Source: Pseudevernia furfuracea
Lineage: Eukaryota > Ascomycota > Lecanoromycetes > Lecanorales > Parmeliaceae
Reading direction: 5' to 3'
DNA: 64,000 bases
NCBI GenBank assembly: GCA_022315425.1
Contig: JAIUPT010000036.1
Location: forward strand, 806,001 to 870,000
The notes under the pieces: generated by a model
Seen by the model: the letters and a program-made list of their open reading frames with translations, nothing else
The model's database searches: none
Told to the model about the DNA's origin: nothing
In this document: one piece after another, positions 22,344 through 33,742 of the stretch
How positions within the stretch are numbered: position 1 is the first letter of the stretch
Layout of the letters: every line of letters starts with the position of its first letter
Translations under genes and position numbers: made by a program

Positions 22344-22744
22344 ATAGGTATGACGGTGAAAGGGCGTCTATATTCATGCTGTTGCTGGCCTAGTTTTATG
22401 TTGCCTGAAGGTTTGGCCTCGCCTGGCTGGATGGCACTCACTGCTACCATAGGTATATTTATGGGGCAAAAGCACCTTGTAATACGAGTAGCAATTTGTA
22501 GCCAAAATCATCCAGCATGAGTTGAGGGGAGAACAGTGACACGTACAGCACAACGAACAAAGTGGTAGCCTTCTACACTAGTTACAACGCGCCAAGAAAA
22601 TGGCCACCTAGCGCGCCACAGTCTGCTGCAGTTGCGAAAAGTAGAGTAGTCTGGCACGCCTATCATGTTGTTAGCCCGACCAAGTCTTGTTAAGTGAGGC
22701 ATGAAAACGAAAGAGCGGGCAAAATCTGCTGTCATTCTATCAGC
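22344..22744. promoter_or_regulatory. intergenic, RET2 3' flank and APC4 upstream region
   Basis: About 400 bases between two plus-strand genes. The frame open from 22694 lacks an ATG before 22745, so it does not extend APC4. Nothing else is seen. Confidence 0.55.
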
Positions 22745-25455
22745 ATGGCTGATCCACTGGCTGAGAAGCTGGTGCAGCCTGCAATTAACCCCAGACATTT
22801 GGCATACTGCCCAACTATGGACTTGATTGCATTGGCCTCGATTGACGAGTGCATTCATGTTTACAGATTGAATGGACAAAAGGTCTTCGGCATTACAAAG
22901 AAACAATCTGCTAACAAAGTAACCCAAATCAAGTGGAAGCCTAACGGTCAGTGAAACATTTCCCTCCTGTACTCCCTTCCACGCAATCTGTAAGTGTCTT
23001 ACTGAGTCTCCCCAAGGTCAATCGCTTGCTGCTGCCTATGACAACAACTCCCTTTCCTTGACAAACACTCATACAGGAAAAGTGGTTCACCAGATAGACT
23101 GCTCTGCATATTCGAAATCCCAGATCTGCTGCTTAGGATGGGGCATCAATCTGACGGACGGCAACAAAGTCAGGTTGGAGCTCGATAAGTTCAAAGATGA
23201 AGTGACCTTAGAAGACATGATAAGTCAGAATCCTCGAGTGATGTCCATGGATACTGTGCCGGATCTTCCTCTGGACCTAGCTTTGCTTGACGTAGAGGCA
23301 TCCTTGCCTAAGCTGAGTCCTCTGTCTTCTGGAGGGATTGAGTAGGTGCCAAAAATGAAGGAGACAGCAGCTTAAAAGGCTGAAAGGACGTAGGGATGAC
23401 ATTCTCAGTTCTCGAGTCTCGTTAGACACTTTGTTTCAGCCGCTGACAACTGGCTTTACTGATTCCGCAGACATCCTGGTTGTCGGCTTTGAAGATGGTA
23501 CTGTCCACCTGAGTATCTATGACTTCTTTGAGATCGGTAGTTTCAACCTGCAGCAGGCGTCCCGTGGGCTCCAGGGCTGCAAACCGATTTTGCACTGCTC
23601 TCACCCCTATTCTACGACTCACTCGATGCTTGTTTCGACTCTCGCAGGAGATCAAGAAGAACTGCATATTGTGCCACTTGATCTACGCTTGCTATCAAAT
23701 GCGGGAAGATATCTGTCCTTGTTGGCATCGAAGTCTACTCAGCTCCACAACGTCCTACGCTACGTCCATCAGGTCCAACGACTAATGTACAACGATTTCA
23801 AAACCTCTCAAGACTTGCCCAGCAAGTTTATCGCGAACATTGAGGAGAGTTTGCACGAGCAGCGGGATTGCAACTGGATGCAGGCCGCGTATCATCTCGT
23901 CGTCACTGGGAATTGCTATCCTGAAGTCAAAGAATGGTTAGTAGATCAGCTGGGAGAAAGGGTAAGTACTCATTTTTCACGAGACTCTATATCTGCGATA
24001 TGTCAACTCATGAATTCCCTAGGGACACAAGCGATGGGAGAAGGCCGCAACGACTGGTTACGAAAGTGTGCGGCGCCTAGCTCATGAGAATCTAATGCCA
24101 GCGCTAGAGAGGTTCACCGTTCTCGTGAGCCGGCTTCGTGGTTTATCGAGGTTCCAGCTCTCAAATGCCAATCTTGGGCTATCAACACAAGAACTCGACA
24201 ATGTTTTAGATACCGTAAATTGTCTTCAACTCATGGCACACCAGATTCTTATTACGTCTGGTTCGGAACTTCGTCAATTCCTTGCCTTTTCCGCCTGGCT
24301 GCGCCAAGAGATCGATATCCAGGCATCTGATGCAAGCATGGCAGAGTCTGCAGAGAAAGATGTTAATATTGATCATGCAAGTACGCTCGAGTATATTCAA
24401 GGCGCTATGACGCGGAGTCAACTTACCAGCTTCTTCAACTTGGAAGCGCGTGCCGGGGAGAAACCCCCATGGGATCTGGCGGCGGAAGGGAGGTCCTTGT
24501 TCGAGCTATACAAACGGGGGCTCTTGAACGCTAGCAGGGAAGACTCCTCTGCCAGCCGACTTCCCACTCTTGATGCACTGATGAAACATCTTGATACCCA
24601 ATGCAACGCTGTTTTCAACCGAATCGCAGAAACGCAGAGAAGAAGTGTGAGGTTGGGTGCGCCCATTTATCTTCAAAAAGGCGTCCCGTCCTGTATGGAC
24701 ATAAGGATGTTGCATGAGGTATTAATTAACACGCACGCCCCATGATGCTAGACACTTTCGCTGACGCTTTGACGTGAAAGAATGTTGACGGGAAAGAAAT
24801 CGTCCTGTATGTGGTTCTGGGGCCAGTGACCCATCAAAGCGAAGGTATGATCCCGTGAAGACCACTTTGCGGAAAACGCTAAGCCAAGACCAGTGCGTAT
24901 CTACAGAATTGTGCTGGGAGTCAAGAATGGAATGAGCTCTACAAAGAGCGTGGAAGGTGCGGTGATCAAGACAGCTGGTTGGGAGGTCAGAGATGTCAAA
25001 TTCGTTGATGATGATGAATTGATGTTGGCTGTCTCCGCAAAATGTAAGCCTTCAGATGTTATTGTGCTTGCCCGCCGTTTCAGCTAAGACTCCTTTAAGC
25101 TTCTTCTCGGCTTTTCAGGATCCCTTACCGAGAAATGACCAGTGCCTCCGGTAAACTGGCTTTTGCCGCGATCAACGAAAGGAACTTCGGGCAACGCATG
25201 GATGGCAATCATGACCACTCCAGCATTGATCTTGCGGGTCCAAACGTCGCCAGCGCATATACGTGGCAGGAACTTCGGGAAGGAGTCTCTTGGACTCCAG
25301 AAAGAATGGAGGTCAATGGTAGGAAGGGTAGACGGGTTATATGTGTGCTTGCTCAAGACAGGTTTCATTACAGAGTTTATGACTTAGACAGCTTTTCGGG
25401 CGGTGATGAATGTCAAGATACTAGGACTGAAGGCAGTGAAGAGGTCATGTCTTAA
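22745..25455 (+). CDS. APC4: anaphase-promoting complex subunit 4
   Basis: Seven exons: 22745-22946, 23017-23341, 23394-23961, 24023-24718, 24781-24844, 24894-25043, 25100-25455 (786 aa). Apc4 is a scaffold subunit of the APC/C ubiquitin ligase that drives mitotic exit. The N-terminal WD40-like repeats start at once (DLIALASIDECIHVYRLNGQ, IKWKPNG-QSLAAAYDNNS) and include ILVVGFEDGTVHLSIYD. The helical Apc4 domain follows (ALERFTVLVSRLRGLSRF). The propeller closes near the C-terminus with VRIYRIVLGVKNG, WEVRDVKFVDDDELMLAVS and LFRIPYREM. ATG at 22745 is the first Met of the frame. All phases agree. The acceptor of intron 2 (23393) is the less certain one: another AG at 23378 is in phase but would make a 37-nt intron. 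Confidence 0.88.
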
Positions 25456-25999
25456 GGGTCGAAAGATGCTTGGGTGAATTTTAGATGATCGGAATGAGAT
25501 TACATTAGCATCCCTGTGAGAAACATTCAACCAGCGATGGCAACTTTGCGCTATGAGCAGTGATCAAAATAGTGTTGGCGAATGTGTCGACGGCGGAGTG
25601 ACTAGGGGCAAGCCACTGCGGCTTGGACGTACAATGTCTCGTTTAGATATATTCGTTCGTAATTTGACCCTGTGAGTAACGTAAATAATGGTAGACTTTT
25701 GGAGGGAACAAAATCTTACTTAAGAATAATAATGAAGTTGCTGTGTTACTAGTAGTAGTAGTAGCAGCAATTCGCTGTAAGGACCAAAAGTCTCAAATCT
25801 CGCTTCTCCTGTTCGACACTCAATATCAACACCCCACCCGTTGGTCTCCCAAACTCATTCCCATACACATTCAGGTGGGCTTGTCTTGAAAAGACTCTTA
25901 GATATCAACTGTCTAAGATCTCGTCCCTCCGACTCTTTATAGTCATCTTCTCCAAGGCGGCGCACTCAGTCGTGTGACTTACCTCGACCCCCCGAGACC
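25456..25999. promoter_or_regulatory. intergenic, KAP95 upstream region
   Basis: Holds the APC4 3' flank and the KAP95 promoter. An AGT trinucleotide run lies near 25,748-25,765, and a pyrimidine-rich stretch precedes the KAP95 start codon. No other gene. Confidence 0.55.
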
Positions 26000-28900
26000 A
26001 TGGACGTCAGCCAGGTGCTTGAGAGCACCTTCTCACCAGGTGCGTGTGCAAGAATTCGCGCGTCTTGAGAAGTAAAAGGACCTTCTCGGAGCTGATCATT
26101 TTTGTGTAGATGCATCAGCACGTCAGAATGCAGAACAGCAGCTGTCCCAAGCAGCTGAGCTCAATTTCGTGAGTCTTTCTTACTCTTTGCCATGACACCA
26201 CAACCGTATACACCATAGATTGAAAGCTGACTATCATGCTAGTCTACATATCTCATTACGCTTGCTCAGGAACTTGCAAATGAAAAAGCCCAACCTGGTG
26301 TTCGTCAAGCTGCCGGTATTGCTCTCAAGAACGCATTCTCGGCGCGAGAGTACACACGTCTACGCGAGATCCAGTCTCGATGGCTTCAGAGTGTCGATAT
26401 CAATGCCAAGAGCTCTGTGAGGGAGCTGGCTCTGCAAACACTCGCTTCGAAGGACACACGAGCAGGCCAGGCTGCAGCGCAGTTTATCTCATCAATAGCA
26501 GCGATCGACATACCACGAAATCAGTGGCAAGAATTAATGCCGGCTTTGGTCAAGAATGTGGGCGACGGCGCAGACCACCTCAAGCAGGCCTCTTTACAGA
26601 CTATCGGTTACATTTGCGAGGCTGAGGACCAGGACCTACGCGATAGCCTCGTACAACATTCGAACGCCATTCTTACCGCCGTCGTCCAAGGCGCGCGGAA
26701 AGAGGAAAGCAACAAAGACGTACGACTGGCTGCTATCAACTCGTTATCAGACTCCTTAGAATTCGTGCGGACCAATTTTGACAATGAAGGAGAGCGGAAT
26801 TATATCATGCAGGTCATTTGTGAAGCTACTCAATCTGGAGATAATCGCATTGAAGCTAGTTCTTATGGCTGCTTAAATCGGATTATGGGTCTCTACTACG
26901 ACAAAATGAAGTTCTACATGGAAAAGGCACTCTTCGGGCTGACTATCATGGGCATGAAGAATCAGGAGGAAGATGTGGCCAAGCTGGCGATCGAATTCTG
27001 GTGCACAGTCTGCGAGGAGGAGATTGCCATTGAAGACGACAATGCTATGGCTGCCGCAGAAGGATCCGAGTTACGACCGTTTTTCAAATTCGCTCGGATA
27101 GCATTTCGCGAGGTTATACCTGTACTACTACACCTGCTAGCTCAACAAGATGAAGACGCCTCGGACGAGGATTATAACATTTCGAGAGCAGCTTACCAAT
27201 GTCTGCAACTGTATGCTCAGACAGTCGGAGGAGAGCTCGTACAGACGGTGCTAAGTTTCGTGGAGGTGAACTTGCGGCACGCGGATTGGCATTTCCGTGA
27301 TGCAGCCGTCTCAGCTTTCGGCGCGATCATGGAAGGTCCAGATGAGAAGATGCTCCAACCCTTGATCAAACAAGGTTTGCCTGTTCTGATTGGCATGATG
27401 GACGACCCTGTTGTACAGGTCAAAGACTCAGCAGCGTTTGCGCTGGGTCGAATCTGTGAGAACGTTTCGGAGTCTATCGATCCTCAGGAACACCTTCGGC
27501 CACTTATTGGTGCTCTTTTCGGAGGCCTCTCGAGTAGTCCGAAGATGGCTGGATCCTGCTGCTGGGCCTTAATGAACCTTGCAGAGAGATTTTCAGGAGA
27601 TCCAGGCTGTCAAGATAATCCTATGTCACCACACTTTCAGGAGAGCATACAGCGATTACTTGCTGTGACAGAGGGGTGAGTTCTGCGCCTCAAGCTTACG
27701 AATGTTACTGATATTGTGTAGTTCTGAGGCCGATAATCAATTGAGGATGGCTGCCTATGAAGTTCTGAATGCATTCGTGATGAATGCTGCAAACGACAGC
27801 CTTCCTATCGTCGCAAAATTATCGGAAGTGATTCTTGAGCGCTTGGAAAAGACAATACCTATGCAACAGCAGATTGTAAGTGTGGAGGATCGGATCACAC
27901 TTGAGGAAATCCAGACGAGCCTTACCAGCGTTCTACTTGTAAGTGCCCTTCCACTCGCGCGCAGTATTCAAGGGCTGATTGTCGACATCTCAAGGCCATT
28001 GTGCAAAGACTGGAGGGGGAGATCAAGCCTGCAGCTGACCGCATCATGAATGTGCTTCTCCAAATTCTGAGTTCGGTCGGTAGCAAATCGAGCGTTCCAG
28101 ATACCGTCTTTGCAGCTATGGGTGCGTTGGCAAATGCGCTCGAAGAAGACTTTGCGAAGTACATGAATTCGTTCAGTCCCTTCCTGTACAATGCCCTAGG
28201 TAACCGGGAGGAGCCTGGATTATGTGCCATGGCCATTGGACTCGTCAGCGACATCACACGAGCACTAGGACAGCTGTCTCAACCATACTGCGACACATTT
28301 ATGAATTACCTACTTCAAAACCTCAGTGTAAGTGACCAGGAAGGTTGCGAAAGATTATAGCATTGACCCGTGTGCAGGACAAATCTGTCAGTAATCAATT
28401 CAGGCCGGCCATCCTACAGACCTTTGGGGACATTGCTCAGAATATAGGGCCGCACTTTGAGACATATCTGTCTGTGGTAGCTCAAGTACTGCAGACAGCC
28501 GCCACTGTTACGATGGGAGAGAACGCCGCTTTCGAAATGTTCGATTATGTGATCTCATTGAGAGAAGGGATCATGGACGCGTGGTCAGGTGCTATCCTTG
28601 CGATGAAAACCAAACGTATGTAGTTGAACGCCTATTGCGAGAACAGACTGACCAGCCTTAGCCCAAATCTTGATGCCGTATGTCGAGTCAGTCTTCTCGA
28701 TACTGAGTGTAATAGCTCAGGACCCAAACCGAAGTGAAGCTCTCCTACGCTCTGCCATGGGCGTCATTGGGTAAGTCACCAAGCAGTGTTTTTGCAACAT
28801 CGCCGGACTGACACCTGCGCAGAGACTTAGCAGATACATTTCCCAACGGCGAATACGCCAACTACTACCGTGCTGAGTGGATCACGCAAATGATCAAGGA

Positions 28901-29009
28901 AACGAAGAGCAATCGCGAGTTCCAAGGGCGTACCATCGAGACAGCTCGCTGGGCTCGTGAACAAGTGAAGCGACAAACCGGGAACGCTCAAGCGGCACCA
29001 ATGTCTTAA
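26000..29009 (+). CDS. KAP95: importin beta-1 (karyopherin Kap95)
   Basis: Eight exons: 26000-26039, 26110-26168, 26243-27675, 27722-27938, 27995-28327, 28378-28615, 28662-28770, 28823-29009 (871 aa; yeast Kap95 is 861). Kap95 carries classical-NLS cargo, through importin alpha, into the nucleus and is released by Ran-GTP. HEAT repeats run through the whole protein. The N-terminus is MDVSQVLESTFSP-DASARQ, with PGVRQAAGIALKNAFSAR typical of repeat 2. An acidic segment (EEEIAIEDDNAMAAAEGSEL) occurs in the middle, where importin beta binds importin alpha. The KPQILMPYVESVF and NYYRAEWITQMIKETKSN blocks near the C-terminus match the family. Every splice junction is GT-AG and in phase. The 46-nt introns (27676-27721, 28616-28661) are near the lower size limit. 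Confidence 0.94.
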
Positions 29010-30162
29010 TGGAAAAGTCAGCTACTTGCGGTATTGCCACCTGAACACGCTTGAGCTCGACCGGTCATTGCGGGAGCCAAGCCGGAGCCAAGCCAGAACC
29101 AAGCGCTGCGAGTCCAAGACCAGATTGGTCAAAGGATATCCAGGCCGGGCTGTACCACTAGCTATCAGAGATCACAATGCCCCACCGGCGTCCGACCAGG
29201 ATGGCTCCACCAACAACACCCCATTGCACTCCCAGCACAGCGAAGCACCATACGAGCACCATCACCCAGCTCCCACAAGCCACCACCTCCTCACCCAGAA
29301 TCCCCTCGCACGACCGTCTCGTCATTTGTGTATGTAGCACCTTTAAGCATCACCGAGCAACTACATCAGCGCATTACTCTCGGTACTCAGGTCAGACGTC
29401 GATGCTCTAGCATTTTTCAGACCTTGTGTGTGCTTTCCAAGTTGCATTATTATGTGTGCCCAATCATGTATCCTACTCCTAGTTCAGATATGCACCTTTG
29501 CGTTAGATGGTCAACAGCGGCTTGTTTACGATATAGGCGCTGCAATCGACGATCAGAGATTTAGACTAGGCTAGTCAGAGACTGAAACACACTCCAAGCC
29601 TACTTCATGTCCTATTTCTCGTACGTCGCTCGCAGCTCCGAATGGTACGACTTAGAATTTCTACCCAACGGAGGCTTCTGGGAGACGAACCTTTCCAAAC
29701 TGAATTGCGAGTAAGGTCAGATCATGCTCTTATTAATATTACAAGACACCAAGGATAATGTAAAGTGGCTAGTGGTTGGCTTCTAGGAACGTCCGGGAGT
29801 TCAGTCTTGTTAGTTATATATTATTGCCAAGTCACTGCAACTACCACGTCTCACGCATGTTCGCAGTATGGAGGACCATGGTGTTAAATAGCAAACAATG
29901 CCGTGTTAGAGATTTGCTTTGCTTTGCTTTGCTTTCAGGAACTAGTTCCAAGATATATTATGCCCTGCTCTACGAGATATCACAGCAGCCACATATAAAT
30001 CGGTCATCTGTGAACTGCAATAAAAACCTCGTCCGGTATCATCGCTCATGTCAATGACTTGCACCTTCACGATCATATCCTTATCAGGAAGGAGACATCA
30101 AGTTGCCTGGATTTCCGAGGTCGAGCTGAATCGGATCTCTCACTCATAACTTGAACTATGCT
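29010..30162. other. intergenic region between convergent genes, 1.15 kb
   Basis: Holds the 3' flanks of KAP95 (+) and the UCH37-type gene (-). A short TTTGC repeat (about 29,916-29,938) is the only structured element. Frames such as 29026-29337 (+) are Pro/His-rich and have no recognisable domain; not called. Confidence 0.55.
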
Positions 30163-31242
30163 TCAACCTGCAACCTGCCTCTTCTCATCAATCCGAGCTT
30201 TGGTTTTGGACTTGGCCTCCTCTATCCACTGGTCATAAATACCATCGCCTTGGCGTAGCTTCGACGCCGTGACTCCCTTCAAGACCTCACCGATAAATCC
30301 GATAAAATTGTGCCGCCTCAGCGCATTCTCCCACTGCCAAGCATTCCGCTTTTGCTCCTCTTGATACAGCATGTCCTGGTCTCCGATCTCTTGTGCCCGT
30401 ATTCGTAAATCCCGCACCATAGCAAGCAGATTGAACCTTATCTCATTCGCTGGATATCTCTCGATCCTAAGCCGTAGGACAGGTATGACCTTGTCCGGGA
30501 ATTCTTCGAACGAGCAGCTGCCGTGCGAAATAGGCGCTGGTTGAAGTCCATCCAGTTCGTAGAGTACTCCGTTGATTGGAGTGTATGCAATGAAGTGGTA
30601 GACATCATCTTCCTCGCTGGCTAATCTCTGAGCTTCGTCGATGAAAGGTGATGATCGTGCGAACGAATTGTGGACATCCCGTATCAGCTCGGAATTTGAG
30701 AGCGCTTCTCCTCGCAGCTTAAGCCCAGTTTAACTTCCACATCTGCTGTGGTCATTGGAAAAATACATACTTCTGAAGGAAAGGCGCCTGTGAATTCTTT
30801 GAAGTCCTTTAATTGAGAACCGATCTCCACCTCACCCTCCTTGTTGAGCAACACCGAAAGCAGAGCCTGAGTGCCGCAAGCATTCTGTATTGTCTGCGCG
30901 GCAAAAAAAAGGTTCTCGGAAGCCTCAAAGTCGAAATTGCCGTCTTGTGGAGTATCGCTGGGCTTCTCCCCGGTAGGGTATCTGAACAGAAAGATTACGC
31001 CGTACACTGGACTGTACTCCATGTAAGCAGCTTCCATTCAACGTAGATTTGAGTGCCTTGCCTTTGTTGTCTCAAAAGGGCGGCGTCAAGGGCTATTAGC
31101 TCTTCAAACTGGACATTCTTGACTCCGAGGTTGTCGATTAAATACGTGAAGACGCCCTGTTGAAATTAGTGTTTTGCAAGTCTAAGGAAAGACGAGTCTT
31201 GCATACAGCATCAGATTCGATAGTATTCCATCCTGCCGACAT
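30163..31242 (-). CDS. uch2: ubiquitin C-terminal hydrolase of UCH37/UCHL5 type
   Basis: Four exons on the minus strand: 31242-31207, 31156-31062, 31011-30771, 30717-30163 (308 aa). This cysteine protease family trims ubiquitin chains at the proteasome (UCH37; Uch2 in fission yeast). The start MSAGWNTIESDA-GVFTYL matches the family. The active site is complete: Gln83 (AAQ), Cys89 in NACGTQALLSVLLN, His165 in VYHFIAY and Asp180 in LYELDG, each one residue from the human UCH37 numbers. The C-terminal UCH37 helical tail is present (RRHNFIGFIGEVLKGVTA, then a KAR/KRQ end). Intron 2 (31061-31012, 50 nt) uses GC-AG borders (AAAG/GCAAGG...ACAG); it is the only split that keeps phase and gives QQ-SPVYGVIFLF. 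The other introns are GT-AG (50 and 53 nt). Confidence 0.9.
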
Positions 31243-31882
31243 CCTTGTGTAGATGCTGACGCAGTATTGGTTAGTGAGGCTGAGCCACCAGAGCTACTGG
31301 CTCATGTAGGACTGTTCGTGGTTTGAGACGGATGTTGTTTCACTCGTATCGTGGTGGTTTATAAAATTAGTCATCTACCAACTCAATCTGGCAGTACTCC
31401 TCAGTATCTAAGGTAGTTTTTTCACGCAGATGTTTCAACAACAGCTCTACTTGACACATTGAGGTTTACCATTATAACTAAAATTAGGATCATAGCTATA
31501 TAAGGTAGAGCATGATAGACAAAGGATACCCTTCCTGACGCCCACAGCCAGAAACCTTCATGCTCCCAACAGAATGCAGCCAGACCCCTTTTCCAATGCT
31601 TTCTCCATGTTTCCCCCTGTTTCCCCTCCATTCCCGGACCGCTGAAAAGCTCAGTAACTCGATGTGAACGCAAAGCTTCTCGCCAAAGGTATATACCCCG
31701 GCTCCCATGGTTATTACAGGAGAGCGCAATGCCCTCCTTTTACACATAGTGTACACATGTATTTAAACATTAAAAATATTGGAGAGACTTTCGTTGTGCT
31801 CAATTCATCCGTGGCTGCTTACCTTTGTGTGGTAATTCGTCATGTTGGAAATCGCTGCATCCAAGAGTCAGAAACATCACAT
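31243..31882. promoter_or_regulatory. intergenic, UCH37-type upstream region
   Basis: 640 bases between two minus-strand genes: promoter of the UCH37-type gene and 3' flank of the transcription-factor gene. Frames here (for example 31422-31673, -) have no support. Confidence 0.5.
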
Positions 31883-33742
31883 TTACGAATTTGGAAACAC
31901 ATACCCTCCAGGAAAGCTTGGCGAGTGCCCTCCAAAAGCCCATGCTTCTTCGTCTGAGTTGGCAATAAACCCAGGCGAATATGACGAAGGCGAGTACGCC
32001 GGTGAGTCACCTCTAAGACTGTATTCATATCCTGGAAGAGATCGATTGTCAAAAGAAAGGCTGTTTGGCCTCGGAGAGCCTTGCGAATACGGATTGGACC
32101 CCGGGCTACCGTAGTGGAGGAATGGAGACGGTGGGTGACTGAGGTCGTCGAAGTTGTGGCTCGGCAGCATAGGCGGAGTGCTCGGATACCCAGGCGGAGG
32201 ATAGTCAGGAGTACCCGGCTGCGATCCCATGTTCGATTGCTGGAATGCTTCTTCCCGCCGGCTTTGTCCTAACCTCGACTGCGCAGCGATTTGATGTCGA
32301 GCCAGCGTCAATCGAGGAAGATGCATCAATTCGTCTAGGTCTGAAGCACTCATTTCCGCACGGACAGTGATGGCTTGATTGTAGCGTAATTTGGTATCAA
32401 TCTGCTCGATAGCATGGACTGTCAGGGAGCCAAGAGCCGCCCCACTGAGCTCGGGAATAGAAGAGTCGATAGCTAGGGCCAGCGTGTAAAGCTGCGCGAG
32501 AAGGACCATCGCGGAACTTCCCATATCATTAGCCTTGACCAGGGTGACTGGCATCCAGAAAAGCCTCGCCCTGAGAGGCTGCAGTTTCTCGAAGAGTTGA
32601 CTACTCTGCATGGAAGTGCTACATGACTGGAAGTCCTGAGCAAAATTCAGAATCTCGTGTAGCCGTTGTGCAAGAGGGTGGACGTTGGGCAGTCGAGCCG
32701 ACAGTCGATGAAGGGCATTGTTTGCCAGGAACAGTGACTCGTCATCGAATGAGATTGAGGTACCCTGCATGGAAAGAGGTGAGAAGAAGGCTGGGTGATC
32801 TTCAATGTAGAGTGAAAAACGTGATATGTGCTTCCAGGAACTCATGGAGTTAATGACCTGTAGCCATGTCAGAGGGCTTTGGGTGGTAAAGAGGGGCGAA
32901 GTCATACGGTGGATATGCCATGCATCAGCGAAGTCCAGCCCCCCCTTGAAAGTGCGTAAGCAATTGCAACTCATACGGAATTCACACGGCTCACCAATCT
33001 GATACCTGCCAAGATAGCAAGATCGATGCTGCCAGAACTGCGTCTGAATTGTCTCTGGAGAAACTTCCGATGGCGCCTTGGAGTCCCTTGAGTGCCACCC
33101 CTCGATGGAAGTAGGCAAGATTCTTGGTTTCGACTGAGTTTGTCATCCAAGCAATGTGCGTGGCAGAGAGGGCTAAGATTGAGCTCATCACGAAATCATA
33201 CCCGAAAGCCGCATCGAAGAAACTAGACCAAGGGTGTGAGCCAAGCGAATGAAGGCGGAACCAAATAAGTGGTGCTTACCTGGGAATTTGTTGCACCCAT
33301 AATGTGCATTGCACGAAGTCTGCAAGTCTCATGTCTCTGTATATACTCGATAAATGATGAATCAGGCGTAAGTCGATCGGGGAAAGGCCACGGAATTGCT
33401 GAGGGGACTGCAAATCCATCTCAGGAAAGGGGAAAACGCCGGTCCGTTGCCATGTTTCGATCTCGCTCTCAATCCTCGGAGTCCAGAGAAGATTCGGCTC
33501 TTCCAAAGTCCGAAGAGCTTCTTCCGAAGGAGGATGGTCCATGTAGTCACACCTACAGTTGTGCTTTGTGCAATTTTTGCTGTCTTTGCTATCAGCCTTT
33601 GATTTGGCTCGACGTACCGTGAACAAACGTACCATTGCGGAAAGGTTTCGTCGCACCGGATGTGCCTTCTTTTACAGGTTCTGCATCCTTTTCTCGATTT
33701 CGTATGACTCTTACGAGTCGGACCCGTGCCGTGGGGAGCCAT
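31883..33742 (-). CDS. Zn(II)2Cys6 fungal transcription factor
   Basis: Proposed four exons on the minus strand: 33742-33633, 33579-33280, 33222-32995, 32876-31883 (543 aa). The DNA-binding binuclear cluster is at the N-terminus: Cys20, 23, 30, 37, 40 and 47 in KGCRTCKRRHIRCDETFPQ, then C-KNCTKHNCRC. It is restored only by joining exons 1 and 2 (GTACGT...GACAG, 53 nt), which supplies Cys37. The basic KSRKGC lead is normal. Downstream is a helical fungal-TF middle region (DFVMSSILALSATHIAWMTN, ALKGLQGAIGSF). The C-terminus is Pro/Ser/Gly/Tyr-rich (from about base 32,260), a likely activation region. Regulated genes are unknown. The third intron is uncertain: the alternative GTATCA donor with an acceptor at the TTTCAAG near 32,945 is also in phase and would add GGLDFADAWHIHR. 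Confidence 0.84.
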
